The notes under the pieces are model-generated. The model did no database searches, was not told the DNA's origin, and saw nothing but the letters and a program-made list of their open reading frames with translations. Below, in pieces: positions 1-10,353 of a DNA stretch of 64,000 nt (the stretch's first letter is position 1; every line of letters begins with the position of its first letter). The position numbers were made by a program, and so were the translations under genes. Source of the stretch: Puccinellia tenuiflora (lineage: Eukaryota > Streptophyta > Magnoliopsida > Poales > Poaceae); the NCBI GenBank assembly GCA_012064385.1, contig QRDG01001992.1:62001-126000 (forward strand). Reading direction: 5' to 3'.

Positions 1-627
1 GAGACAACCATGGTGATGGCATTTGAGCTGGTGATGATGGAGATCATGCCGGTGCTTTGGAGATGGAGATCAAAGGCACAGGAAAAGGCTATACCATGTC
101 ACAATTTTGAATTGCATGTGATGTTAATCCTTTTTATGCACCTTATGGTTTATGCTTAGATACGATCTCGACGGTAGCATGATAAGGTGATCTCTCGCGT
201 TAATATCAAGAAGTGTTCTCCCCTAGTATGCGCCGTTGCCAAAGTTCGTCGTTTTGAAGCACCACGTGATGATCGGGTGTGATAGATTCTACGTTCACAT
301 ACAACGGGTGCAAGCCAGTTTGCACATGCAGAAATACTACGGTTTACTTGACGAGCCTAGCATGTACAGACATGGCCTCGGAACACAGGAGCCGAAAGGC
401 TAAACACGAGTCATATGAATGATATGATCAACATGGAGATGTTCACCATTTGAAGCTGCGCCACTTCACGTGATGATCGGTTGTGGTGTAGTGGATTTTG
501 GATCGTGTGTCACTAAACAACCAGAGAGATGTTGAGTTTAGTGGGAGTTCGTTTTATAATTAGATTATCTTTCGAACACAATATCATGAACATAGTCTAA
601 ACACCTTGCAAATAATGTTGTAGATCA

Positions 628-1494
628 ATGGCCCTTCCCAACATCACCATGAACTTTAACGCGTTCCTAGAGAAAGACAAGCTGAAAGACGATGGAAGCA
701 ATTTCTCAGATTGGTTTATGAATCTGAAAATTATCCTCAAAGCTGCCAAGAAACTGTATGTCCTAGATGCACCGCTAGGTGAGGCTCCAGCAGAGGGAGC
801 GGCTGAAGACATTAGGAATGTCTGGGCAGCCCGTTCAGAGGACCACGAGATAGTTAAGTGCGGTCTGTTGTACGGCTTAGGACCTAAGCTTCAAAAGCGT
901 TTTGAGCACCATGGCGTTCATCAGATGATCGTTGATCTGAAAGCTATGTTTCAGACTCAAGCCAAGGTGGAGAGGTATGAAGCCTCTTCTAAGTTCTTTA
1001 GCTGTATGATGGAAGAGAACAGCTCCGTCAGTGAACACGTGCTCAAGATGTCTGGGTACGGTGATCGTCTGGCGCAGCTGGGTGTTGTGATTCCCAATGA
1101 GTTGGGGATTGACCGTGTTCTCCAGTCACTTCCACCTAGCTACAAAAGCTTTGTGATGAACTATAACATGCAAGGGATGGAGAAAACTCTCCCTGAGCTT
1201 TTCGCGATGTTAAAGACCGCGGAAGTGGAAATCAAGAAGGAGCATCAAGTGTTGATGGTCAACAAGACCACCAGTTTCAAGAAAAAGGGCAAAAGAGACA
1301 ACTTCAAGAGGGACGGCAAGCGAGCTGCCGGGCCTGCGAGGAAGTCAAGGAAGGGCCCTAAGTCTGATACTGAGTGCTTCTACTGCAAGGGAACCGGACA
1401 CTGGAAGCGGAACTGCCCCAAGTATTTGGCGACAAGAAGGCTGGCACCGTCAAACAAGGTATATATGATATACAAGTTATTGATGTGTATTTAA
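628..1494 (+). CDS. Copia 1 gag (nucleocapsid precursor), frameshifted at its end
   Basis: The ORF encodes the Gag of the Copia element, which forms the cytoplasmic virus-like particle and packages element RNA. The start at 628 is the first ATG after the leader, and the protein opens MALPNITMNFNAF. A UBN2-type gag domain fills the first 220 or so residues, then comes a basic Lys/Arg-rich stretch and a CX2CX4HX4C zinc knuckle (CFYCKGTGHWKRNCP). Just after the knuckle, around 1427-1431, the frame is lost: the homologous continuation is in the other frame, where the pol ORF is open. One missing base explains this. The last ~20 residues of this ORF are therefore out of frame. Confidence 0.9.
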   Translation: MALPNITMNFNAFLEKDKLKDDGSNFSDWFMNLKIILKAAKKLYVLDAPLGEAPAEGAAEDIRNVWAARSEDHEIVKCGLLYGLGPKLQKRFEHHGVHQMIVDLKAMFQTQAKVERYEASSKFFSCMMEENSSVSEHVLKMSGYGDRLAQLGVVIPNELGIDRVLQSLPPSYKSFVMNYNMQGMEKTLPELFAMLKTAEVEIKKEHQVLMVNKTTSFKKKGKRDNFKRDGKRAAGPARKSRKGPKSDTECFYCKGTGHWKRNCPKYLATRRLAPSNKVYMIYKLLMCI

Positions 1495-4400
1495 CAAGTG
1501 ATCGTAGTAGCACCTGGGTATTTGATACTGGTTCGGTTGCTAATATATGTAACTCGAAACAGGAGCTGCGGAATAGACGACGCTTGGCAAGGGACGAGGT
1601 GACGATGCGAGTTGGAAATGGATCAAAAGTTGAAGTCATCGCTGTCGGCACACTCCCTCTGCATTTACCTTCGGGATTAGTTTTAAACCTTAATAATTGT
1701 TATTATGTGCCTGCGTTAAGCATGAACATTGTATCTGGATCTTGTTTATTGCGAGACGGTTATTCATTTAAGTCTGAAAACTTTGGTATTTCGATTTATA
1801 TGGATAATACCTTTTATGGTCATGCACCTGAGAGGAATGGTTTATTTCTATTGGATCTCGATAGTAGTGATACACATGTTCATAACATTGATGCCAAAAG
1901 ATGCAAAGTGAATGATGATAATACCACGTATTTGTGGCACTGCCGTTTGGGTCATATTGGTGTAAAGCGCATGAAGAAACTCCATTCTGATGGACTTTTG
2001 GATTCACTTGATTTTGAATCATTTGAAACTTGCGAACCATGCCTTATGGGTAAGATGACTCGAACACCCTTCTCCGGCACGATGGAGAGAGCAACAGACT
2101 TGTTGGAAATCATACATACCGATGTGTGTGGTCCGATGAGTGTTGCAGCGCGCGGTGGATATCGTTACTTCTTGACCTTCACCGATGATTTGAGTAGATA
2201 TGGGTATATTTACTTAATGAAACATAAGTCTGAAACGTTCGAAAAGTTCAAAGAATTTCAGAGTGAAGTTGAGAACCATCGTAACAAGAAAATCAAGTTT
2301 CTTCGATCCGATCGTGGAGGCGAATATTTGAGTTACGAGTTTGGCATGCATTTAAAGACGTGTGGAATTGTTTCACAACTCACGCCACCCGGAACACCAC
2401 AGCGTAATGGTGTGTCTGAACGTCGTAATCGAACCTTATTGGATATGGTGCGATCTATGATGTCTCACACAGATCTGCCACTATCATTTTGGAGCTATGC
2501 ATTAGAGACAGCCGCATTCACATTAAATAGGGCTCCATCAAAATCCGTTGAGACGACTCCATATGAGTTATGGTTTGGCAAGAAGCCAAAGTTATCGTTT
2601 CTCAAAGTTTGGGGTTGCGATGCTTATGTGAAAAAGCTTCAACCTGATAAGCTCGAACCCAAATCGGAAAAGTGCGTCTTCATTGGATACCCTAAGGAAA
2701 CTATTGGGTATACCTTCTACCACAGAACTGAAGGCAAGATTTTCGTTGCCAAGAATGGTTCCTTTCTAGAGAAGGAGTTTCTCTCGAAAGAAGTGAGTGG
2801 AAGGAAAATAGAGCTTGACGAGGTTATTGAACCTGTTCTTGAGATGCCGAGTAGCGCAGAACTGGAAGTTGTTCCAGAACAGCCATCGCCACCTGAAGAA
2901 GGAGCAAATGATGTTGATCATGCTGTTCCAGTCAAGGCTGCTATTGAACCTCGCAGATCAACGAGGGAACGTACCGCTCCTGATCGGTATGACCCCGTCA
3001 TGAATGTCATGTTGTTAGACAATGATGAACCTGCGAATTATGAGGAAGCAATGATGAGCCCAGACTCCGATAAATGGCTAGGAGCCATGAAATCCGAAAT
3101 GGAATCCATGTATGAAAACCAAGTATGGACTTTGGTGGACTTACCAAACGACCGTAAGGCCGTTGAGAACAAATGGATATTCAAGAGAAAGACAGACGCT
3201 GACGGAAACGTCACCGTGTATAAAGCTCGACTTGTCGCAAAGGGTTTCCGACAAATTCAAGGAGTTGACTACGATGAGACATTCTCACCTGTAGCGATGC
3301 TGAAATCTGTTCGGATTATGTTAGCAATTGCCGCATATTATGACTATGAAATTTGGCAAATGGATGTGAAGACCGCGTTCCTTAATGGTCATATTAAGGA
3401 AGAGTTGTACATGGTACAGCCCGAAGGTTTTGTTGATCCAAAGGATGCTAACAAGGTATGCAAACTTCAGAGATCCATCTATGGACTGAAGCAAGCATCG
3501 CGGAGTTGGAATCTCCGGTTTGATGAAGTGATCAAAGGGTTTGGATTTGTCCAAACTTATGGAGAAGCCTGTATTTACAAGAAAGTGAGTGGGAGTTCAG
3601 TTGCATTTCTAATACTATATGTGGATGACATATTATTGATTGGAAATGATGTTACACTACTTGAAAGTGTAAAGTCTTATTTGAATAAGAGTTTTTCAAT
3701 GAAAGACCTTGGTGAAGCGGCGTATATTTTAGGCATAAAGATCTATAGAGATAGGTCAAAGCGCCTAATAGGGCTTTCACAAAGTACATACCTTGACAAG
3801 GTTCTGAAGAAGTTCAGAATGGAAAATTCAAAGAAGGGGTTCTTACCAATGTTGCAAGGAAAGGTTCTGAGTAAGACTCAGAGTCCTGTTACGGCAGAAG
3901 ATAGAGAGATAATGGACAAAGTTCCTTATGCCTCTGCGATAGGCTCTATCATGTATGCCATGCTATGTACTAGACCAGATGTGTGCCATGCTGTAAGTTT
4001 GACTAGCAGGTACCAAAGTGATCCAGGAGTGGAACACTGGTCAGCTGTCAAGAATATCCTTAAGTATCTAAATAGAACTAAGGAAATGTTTCTCGTATAT
4101 GGAGGTGACCAAGAGCTTGTCGTAAGGAGTTACGTCGATGCTAGTTGGGACACAGATCCGGATGATTCTAAGTCTCAGTCCGGATACGTGTTTATTCTGA
4201 ATGGTGGCGCTGTGAGTTGGAGGAGTTCCAAGCAGAGCGTGGTGGCGAAATCTTCAACAGAAGCGGAGTATGTTGCGGCCTCGTCGGCAGCAAGTGAAGC
4301 AGTCTGGATGAAGGAGTTCCTCTCAGAGCTGAGCGTGGTTCCAAGTGCGTCAAGACCTCTGGCCCTGTACTGTGATAATACAGGTGCAATAGCTCTTGCC

Positions 4401-4601
4401 AAGGACCCGACTTCACACAAGAATACCAAGCATATTAAGCGCCGCTATCACAATTTGCGTGAGAATGTCAAGGATGGTGACATAGAGATTTGCAAGGTGC
4501 ATACGGATCTGAATGTGGCAGACCCGTTGACTAAACCTCTTCCACGAGCAAAACATGATCAACACCGAGAAGCCATGGGTGTTAGATTGCTACAGATGTA
4601 A
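1374..4601 (+). CDS. Copia 1 pol: protease-integrase-RT-RNase H
   Basis: This is an uninterrupted 1075-codon ORF. Only the part from about 1430 is genuine pol; the first ~20 codons are the gag knuckle read out of frame. Domains in order: aspartic protease with a DTG active site (VFDTGS, about residue 50); integrase with an HHCC zinc finger (LWHCRLGH...CEPC) and a DDE core (IHTDVCGPM, SDRGGEY, PQRNGVSERRNR); reverse transcriptase with the VDYDETFSPV block and catalytic YVDD (LYVDDILLIGND); RNase H with YVDASWDTD and STEAEYVA. Integrase before RT is the Copia order. No stop interrupts it, so apart from the gag-pol frameshift the element looks coding-competent. Confidence 0.93.
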   Translation: MLLLQGNRTLEAELPQVFGDKKAGTVKQGIYDIQVIDVYLTSDRSSTWVFDTGSVANICNSKQELRNRRRLARDEVTMRVGNGSKVEVIAVGTLPLHLPSGLVLNLNNCYYVPALSMNIVSGSCLLRDGYSFKSENFGISIYMDNTFYGHAPERNGLFLLDLDSSDTHVHNIDAKRCKVNDDNTTYLWHCRLGHIGVKRMKKLHSDGLLDSLDFESFETCEPCLMGKMTRTPFSGTMERATDLLEIIHTDVCGPMSVAARGGYRYFLTFTDDLSRYGYIYLMKHKSETFEKFKEFQSEVENHRNKKIKFLRSDRGGEYLSYEFGMHLKTCGIVSQLTPPGTPQRNGVSERRNRTLLDMVRSMMSHTDLPLSFWSYALETAAFTLNRAPSKSVETTPYELWFGKKPKLSFLKVWGCDAYVKKLQPDKLEPKSEKCVFIGYPKETIGYTFYHRTEGKIFVAKNGSFLEKEFLSKEVSGRKIELDEVIEPVLEMPSSAELEVVPEQPSPPEEGANDVDHAVPVKAAIEPRRSTRERTAPDRYDPVMNVMLLDNDEPANYEEAMMSPDSDKWLGAMKSEMESMYENQVWTLVDLPNDRKAVENKWIFKRKTDADGNVTVYKARLVAKGFRQIQGVDYDETFSPVAMLKSVRIMLAIAAYYDYEIWQMDVKTAFLNGHIKEELYMVQPEGFVDPKDANKVCKLQRSIYGLKQASRSWNLRFDEVIKGFGFVQTYGEACIYKKVSGSSVAFLILYVDDILLIGNDVTLLESVKSYLNKSFSMKDLGEAAYILGIKIYRDRSKRLIGLSQSTYLDKVLKKFRMENSKKGFLPMLQGKVLSKTQSPVTAEDREIMDKVPYASAIGSIMYAMLCTRPDVCHAVSLTSRYQSDPGVEHWSAVKNILKYLNRTKEMFLVYGGDQELVVRSYVDASWDTDPDDSKSQSGYVFILNGGAVSWRSSKQSVVAKSSTEAEYVAASSAASEAVWMKEFLSELSVVPSASRPLALYCDNTGAIALAKDPTSHKNTKHIKRRYHNLRENVKDGDIEICKVHTDLNVADPLTKPLPRAKHDQHREAMGVRLLQM

Positions 4602-4634
4602 ACTAGATTATTGACTCTAGTGCAAGTGGGAGAC

Positions 4635-6329
4635 TGTTGGAGATATGCCCAAGAGGCAATAATAATGATTATTGTTTATCATATTTCTCCGTTCATGATA
4701 TGTTTAATTCCATGCTAGAATTGTATTAACCGGAAACAAATGCATGTGTGGAATATAAACGGTAATGTGTCCCTAGTCTTTCCTCTTGTGACTAGTTCGT
4801 TTAATTAAGTGATGGTTAGATGTTTCCTAACCATGGATTTATGAATCACTTGATAAACGAAGTTTGTATCATAGGGAGATGATATAATGGACAAGACTCA
4901 AATTAAATAGATGTCAAATATAGTTTCCTTAGACCATGAGATTATGTCACTCCCGCTTATCGGAGGAGAGCTTTGTGGACATCAAACGTCACTTCGTAAC
5001 TGGGTGATTATAAAGGTGGCTTTCAGGTTCTCCGATGATAGGTTGTTGGGTGGCATGTTTCAAGACTGGGATTTGTTCGTCCAACAGTTGGATAGATATC
5101 TCTGGGCCCTCTCGGTAGTATAGCATCCAAACGCTTGCAAGCATATGACTAAGTGGCTAGTCATAAGGGATCCTATTCTATGGGAACGAGTAAAGAGAAC
5201 TTGTCGGTAACGAGATTAATCAGATATGGAGATATCGGTGGATTGAATCTCGGACAAGTAATATATCGTGAAACAAAAGGAATCGTATATGGATTAATTG
5301 AATCCCGGACATTGTGGTTCGACTAGTAAAGTACTTCGTCGAATATGTAGGAATTAATATGGGCATCCCGGTCCCGCTATTAATATGACATATTCGCGAA
5401 CCCGCAGAGTCACACACTTAACGTTCGATGTAGTTAGGGTTCGAGATAAATGATGGTGAGAACGAATATTGATTCGGAGTCCCGGATGGGATCCCGGACG
5501 TCACGAGGAGTTCCGGAGTGGTCCGGAGAATAAGATTCATATAAGGAAAGTTGTTTCCGGAGGTTAAGAAAGGTTCGGGAATTTATCGGTAAAGTACCGG
5601 AATGTTCTAGAAGGTTCTAGAGGGGTCTAGAAGTGGGGCCCATAGGAGTATGGGGCCCACAAGGCATGAAGGGGTAGTGGGCTGGCCTATTGGGCCAGCC
5701 GCACCACACCCTTAAAGGCCCATGCGGGCCAAGCTTCTAGAAGGGGGGGGGCGGCCTAAACCCTAAGGGGTTGCTTGGGGGCAAGCCTCCCCCCTTGCGC
5801 CGGCCCTAGATGGAGGGGTGGGGCGCAGCCCCCCTGCCCCCTATATAAGGAGGCCTAGAGGAGGGGGTGCGGCACCCCAAGGCCACCCCATAGGTGCCCT
5901 AGCCGCACCCCTCTCCCTCCTTGCCGCCGCCTCCCTCCTCCTCCTCTCTCCCGATAGCTGCTTGGCGAAGCCCTGTCGGATCTCCACCATACACACCACG
6001 CCACCGTCGTCGTGCTGCTGATCTCGCGAACCTCTCCACCACCTCTTGCGGGATCAAGAACGTGGAGTCTTCATCGAGCTGTACGTGTGGATCTCTCGGA
6101 GGCGTTGCTCGTGCGGCGCTTGGATAATACATCTCCTCGCGACTAGACGAGTCTAGTTGCGGGGATCGACTAGCCAACCCCTGCCTCGACAAAACACTCA
6201 CGGTTTTCTTCGAGGGTGAGATTCGATCTCCTTCTTGCTACCAACCTCTCGTAGATCGGATCTAGATGTTGGGTTTATTCCGCTATCTTTGCGTAGGAAA
6301 ATTTTTGTTTTCTATGCTGCGACCCTACA
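4635..6329 (+). repeat. 3' LTR of Copia 1
   Basis: The 1695-bp LTR is bounded by TG and CA and preceded by the purine-rich tract AAGTGGGAGA. It carries a TATA box (TATATAA near 5842-5848). It is the same family as, but clearly diverged from, the LTRs of the second Copia element at 52410 and 58935: the start, the 'ccggaaac' block and the GC-rich promoter region align with many differences. Small ORFs inside it are non-coding shadows. Confidence 0.9.
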
Positions 6330-6777
6330 GGTTGGAGATGGCGGCGGCCTCGGACGTCTTCTGGAGAATATGATCGCGTCCCTCGTGTTTTTAGGCCAGG
6401 GGTGAATTTATAGGCGAAGAGGCGGCGAGGAGGCGAGGGAGGTGCCCAGGTGGGCCCCAGTCGCGGCCTACCCCTGGCCGCGCCTTGGTGGCACCTGGAG
6501 GCTGGGTTCCTCCCCTCCGGCCGTCCTTTGGGTTCCGTCTTCTTTTCATATTGGAAATAATTCCCGTAAATTATCAGCGCAATCCGAGAAACTTCCCAGA
6601 ACAACTTTTCTGAAACAAAAAGACAGCAGAAAACAGGAACTGGCACTGGGCATCTTGTTAATATGTTAGTTCCATAAATCATGACAAAATGATATAAAAA
6701 CATTATAAAAACATGTGGCACTGATATATAATCAAGCATGGAACATGAAAAATTATAGATACGTCGGAGACGTATCA
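6330..6777 (-). mobile_element. Gypsy-type LTR fragment
   Basis: Read on the minus strand this starts TGATACGTCTCCGACGTATC, a palindromic start that I recall for abundant Triticeae gypsy LTRs. A TATA box (TATAAATTC, about 6404-6412) and a GC-rich leader follow. It is cut at 6330 by the Copia 1 LTR, and its other part must lie left of the window. Its outer edge at 6777 falls inside the LINE reverse-transcriptase codons. The family is recalled, not checked. Confidence 0.6.
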
Positions 6778-8245
6778 ACGACGCGGCGATTTTTGTCAAT
6801 CCCACGGCTAATGATATCCAGGTTGTTCATCGTATCCTTACCCTCTTTGGTGCGGCCTCGGGTTTGGTCGGGAATCTGACGAAGACCATGATTTATCCAA
6901 TCCGTTGTGATGATATTGACATCCCAGGCCTGCTTGGAAATTTCCATGTCCAGTTGGGGACCTTCCCTTGCCGCTTCCTTGGTCTTCCCCTGCACACCCG
7001 CAAACTCACCAAAGTCCATGTGCAGCCCCTCATTGATAAAGTGTTTGCTCGTCTACCCCGCTGGATGGGATCTCTTCTACCTCATGCTGGAAGAATTACG
7101 CTGATCCGGGCGGTGCTCTCTTGCCTACCCAATTATCACCTCACAGTTTTTCCCTTGCGAAGTGGGCAAAGAAGAAATTGGACAAAATCATGCGCTATTT
7201 TCTTTGGAAAGGAAAGGAGGACGCTAGTGGGGGAAGTTGCTTGGTCAATTGGAAGAAGTGCTGCACCCCCCGTAGACTTGGTGATATGGGCATTCTCGAC
7301 TTAGAGAGATTCAGCCACACTCTGCGGCTCCGGTGGATTTGGGCTGAATGGATGCATCCGTCCAAGCCCTGGGTCGGCTCCCCTGCACCTTGTGACAAGC
7401 TGGACCGGGAGCTTTTCTTTATTTGCTCATTTGTTCATGTTCGAGATGGCAAGACGGCCAGATTTTGGCATAATGATTGGCTGTTTGGAGAGGCCCCTAA
7501 AACTCTTGCCCCCGGCATTTTCAATCTCGTTTGGCGAAAAAATATTTAGATCGGTCTTCGAAGAGCTACATGATGGCCTTTGGATCCGGTCTGTCCAACG
7601 CAAGATCACCTCTCCGGTTCTTCTGGACGAATTCATCGTGCTTTGGTCTCGTCTCGCCAACTTTCAGCTGCAGCTGGGGTTGCCGGACTTTGTCACTTGG
7701 AAGCTCACCACGGATGGCATATACACTTCTAGTTCGTCTTACCACGTCCAGTTCCTCGGAACCTTTGATGCCCACAATACCTCGATTATTTGGAAGGCGA
7801 AAGTGGAGAACAAATGCAAATTCTTCGCCCGGACTCTGGTACAAAAGAAAATTCTAACCTCGGACAATCTAGCGCTTCGTGGTTGTTTCAGTCCCCTTGC
7901 CCTCTCTGCCACCTTCATGCCGAGACGTCTACTCACCTCTGTCTTTCGTGCTCTTATGCATGGGAGGTTTGGTCTTCGGTTATGGGGGCCTCAGGTTTTG
8001 ACCTCTCTCTGTTGGTGCAGCCTGATGAGTCTACTACCTTGCACGCCAGGTGGAAAGCTGCATCGGATCGTGCTTCGAAGGAGCGTCGTCGAGAATTCAA
8101 TGGAAATGCTATCTACATCATGTGGAATATCTGGAAGGAAAGAAATCGTCGCATCTTTCAGGGCATCTCGGCGCTTGCCTCGGACGTGGTGGTCTTGGCC
8201 CTTTCGGCCATTGACCTTCGCAAACTAGCTTTCGACCCTCCTTGA
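6778..8245 (+). pseudogene. LINE reverse transcriptase, frameshifted remnant
   Basis: The remnant is readable in segments: 6778 to about 7155 in one frame, about 7155-7520 in a second, about 7520-7875 back in the first, and about 7875-8245 in the second. Known LINE ORF2 proteins carry endonuclease, RT and a C-terminal zinc-finger region. Here the endonuclease and most of RT are missing to the left. At least three indels make it a pseudogene. Confidence 0.87.
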
Positions 8246-8378
8246 GTGCGTCTGTGTATATATATTTTTTTCTTTTGCCTGGTTTTAACCGGCTTTGCCT
8301 TTGGGCATCCCTTATAAATATTTCTCTTCTATAAGTAAAATCGGCAGAGATCCTACCTGCTTCGGAATAAAAAAAAAA
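6778..8378 (+). mobile_element. L1-type LINE, 3' part only
   Basis: This is the C-terminal half of a plant non-LTR reverse transcriptase. It starts inside the YADD catalytic motif (DDAAIFVNP), continues through the conserved FLGLPLHTRKL and RITLIRAVLSCLPNYHLTVFP blocks, and ends with the zf-RVT-like region (FWHNDWLFG, CPLCHLHAETSTHLCLSCSYAWEVW). Coding similarity moves between frames near 7155, 7520 and 7875, so it is dead. It ends in a 3' untranslated region and a run of ten or so A at 8368-8378, as expected of LINE insertion. Confidence 0.88.
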
Positions 8379-8676
8379 GTAGAGAAAGGACAATTCAGAT
8401 AAGAGTGACTTAGAAAGCAAAATGTTGTTTATTCCTGAAATTATAAATCCCCTTCAATGGACCGCAAGACATGAGATGGGGCTTTTAAAAGGAGAATCTA
8501 AAAACCCGTGGTAACATAGCAGCAGTAAAATAAATAAATAAGACTTGGCAACAGTAAACTGGTACAATGACGCGAGCGGACAGACACTCCAGATAGCGCC
8601 GGCCATATAGATCACCCTTCGGACGTGTCAGATCGACGGACGGTCATCCATATCACGGGCGCGGTGATGAACCTCG
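8379..8676. other. 3' flank / UTR of phytocyanin gene 1
   Basis: No ORF of note. An AATAAA on the minus strand at 8428-8433, about 245 bases past the phytocyanin stop codon, is a candidate polyadenylation signal. The LINE poly(A) tail lies immediately to the left. Confidence 0.45.
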
Positions 8677-9232
8677 CTAGAACAAGAGAGCGGCGGCGGC
8701 GCCCGCGACCAGCGCGGCCGCCCCGGCACCAGAATTATAGTTGAGAGAGGCCGAGGACGCTTTGCCGTCGACGGTGACGACGAGGAGCTTCATGCCCCTG
8801 TCGCAGTGGTTGCCAACGCCGCAGACGAACCACCTCCTCCCCGCCTTGTCGAGCTTGACGGTGTCGCTGCCGGAGCTCCAGGAGCCCAGCATATTGTTCC
8901 CCGTCACGTCGCAGGCCTTGAACCCCTCGCCGGTCACCTCCACCACCGTGTGCGCCCCGGCGGTGTACGTGAACACTGCATCACAACATTAGAATTCAGT
9001 TAGTGAGGTTCTGAGACGTATGCGAAGAGGTGTGAGGAGAGGAGGTGGCTCATGCATATATACATAGGCTGTCGCCGACGGTGAAGTTCTTCCCGTCGGT
9101 CCAGCTGGAGGGGTACTGGAGGGTCCAGCCAGCGCTGTCGCCGACCGTGTAGACCTCGGCGGAGGCTCGCGGCGCTAGGGAGAGGACGGCGATCGCCGCC
9201 GCGGCCAAGAGCACTACTTGCTTGGAAGCCAT
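8677..9232 (-). CDS. Phytocyanin (blue copper protein) 1, two exons
   Basis: Exons are 9064-9232 and 8677-8975, joined across an 88-bp GT-AG intron in phase 1, giving 155 residues. The first ~25 residues (MASKQVVLLAAAAIAVLS...ASA) are a secretion signal. The rest is a plastocyanin-like domain with the full type-1 copper set: His in AHTVVEV, Cys in WFVCGVGNHC, the His of NHC, and Met in RGMKLLV. The axial Met points to a uclacyanin/plantacyanin-like rather than stellacyanin-like site. Two further Cys (KACDV and NHC) should form the family disulfide. The hydrophobic C-terminus after a small-residue stretch suggests a GPI anchor, so the product is probably at the outer plasma membrane. It is a tandem paralogue of the gene at 12589-13171 and has the same intron position. 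Electron transfer is a family property; its partner is unknown. Confidence 0.92.
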
Positions 9233-9350
9233 TGAGTGTGTATGCGAGATGAAGCTAAATTTGCAGCTGAGAATGATCGGTTTCTCTCAGTTGGTTAATT
9301 GTAGGTCGAGCTTGCTATGTGGCTTGACAAGAGGAGCGCCAAGCCGCATG

Positions 9351-9359
9351 TATTTATAG
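9351..9359 (-). promoter_or_regulatory. TATA box of phytocyanin gene 1
   Basis: CCTATAAATA on the minus strand, about 120 bases upstream of the ATG at 9232. The identical motif sits at the matching place in gene 2. Confidence 0.75.
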
Positions 9360-9425
9360 GGGGATAGTGGCAGATGTAGACAACTAGTTAGACATAGTCA
9401 AAACTAGGACAAGTTAGCTGTGTCT

Positions 9426-9554
9426 GCAGCTGCAGGCTCATGGCGGCATTAGCTGGGCGAAAGGGGAGAAATGGTCTCTTACATCCTTCTTCTGTTTTTT
9501 TAGAAGAGGACAGGGATGTGCACGTATAGCATGGCAAAAGACAACATTTGGCGC
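9426..9554 (-). promoter_or_regulatory. Conserved upstream block of phytocyanin gene 1
   Basis: A 29-bp block at 9426-9454 is identical to 13343-13371 upstream of gene 2. A second block (about 9531-9560) contains TTTGGCGC at 9547-9554, an exact match to the E2F consensus TTTSSCGC, also present upstream of gene 2 at 13413-13420. Conservation between the paralogues supports function; E2F binding is inference. Confidence 0.5.
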
Positions 9555-9708
9555 ATTGTATTTTCATATACTGTGTCTGTACTAATCGGCTTCAGGGTTG
9601 AAGGTTTCTTTGGAGAGCTGGTTATGGACTATTAATTGGCATATTCCATGGATACCTCTCATGTACATGGAAGCTGAGCTAGGTCAATAGGTGTGCCAAG
9701 CTCGTTAG

Positions 9709-10238
9709 TAGGGCTGGACATAAAGCTCGAAGCTCGACAAGCTTAATGAATGCTCGGTTGCTCGACTCGCTTGAGCTCGGCTCGTTATCTTAACAAACCG
9801 AGCTGAGCAGCAATTTTTGCTTGTTAACACTAACGAGCTAAACAATCGAGTTAGCGAGTTTCGTGAGCTACTCATTAAGCTCGGTAGCAGCATGTCACAT
9901 GGCTGCGTCCATAGTTCCTATTCCATTTTCTTGCTAGAACTTACTTTGTTTATGATGATTACTATCTAGTTTTCTCAATTAGCTTGATGCGTCTATGTAT
10001 TCATGTTTGTGAATGGCTGGACCTATGCATTTTTTATGCATGACGCCATGATGTATCCTGATTACTGATATATTTTCTTAATGAGCTGCTCATGAGCGCT
10101 CGCGAACATATAACGAACAGATCCAAACTTTGTATTTAGATCGTCATCCTTAATGAGCTTAATGATTCGAGCCTTAACGATCACGAGTCTTAACGAGCCG
10201 AGCCTTAACGAGCCGAGTAGCTCATTAGTCCAGCCCTA
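9709..10238. mobile_element. Non-autonomous hAT element (530 bp)
   Basis: Perfect 11-bp terminal inverted repeats TAGGGCTGGAC / GTCCAGCCCTA are flanked by a perfect 8-bp target duplication CTCGTTAG (9701-9708 and 10239-10246), the hAT length. The interior has no transposase ORF but many GAGCTCG/AACGAGC-like subterminal motifs on both sides, the usual transposase-binding arrangement. Confidence 0.9.
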
Positions 10239-10256
10239 CTCGTTAGCTAAACAATT

Positions 10257-10353
10257 ACTCCCTCTGACTCATAAAAAGAGTCGTCCACTTAATATAAAGT
10301 TTGTACTAACTTAGTACAAAATGAGCGACACTTTTTATGGATCGGAGGGAGTA
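10257..10353. mobile_element. Stowaway-type MITE
   Basis: A 97-bp stretch with terminal inverted repeats CTCCCTCTGACTCATAAAAAG against its near-complement ending CGGAGGGAG, flanked by TA on both sides. This is the Tc1/mariner-derived Stowaway signature common in grasses. Confidence 0.88.

Larger units (their letters stand above)
1..6329 (+). mobile_element. Ty1-copia LTR retrotransposon 1, 5' LTR outside window
   Basis: The window opens in the 5' untranslated leader of a Copia element: bases 1-627 match the leader of the second Copia element at about 54893-55508. The order gag, protease, integrase, reverse transcriptase, RNase H is Copia-type. A polypurine tract (about 4622-4634) is followed by a 3' LTR at 4635-6329 that starts TGTTGG and ends in CA. 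The LTR start resembles the BARE/Angela/TAR group of Triticeae Copia elements, but I do not assign a family. The 5' LTR, primer-binding site and left target duplication lie before base 1. The element sits inside a gypsy-type LTR. Confidence 0.92.

Noticed and set aside
6275..6805. 176-codon minus-strand ORF
   Set aside because: Runs across the Copia LTR, gypsy LTR and LINE junctions, so it cannot be a natural gene.
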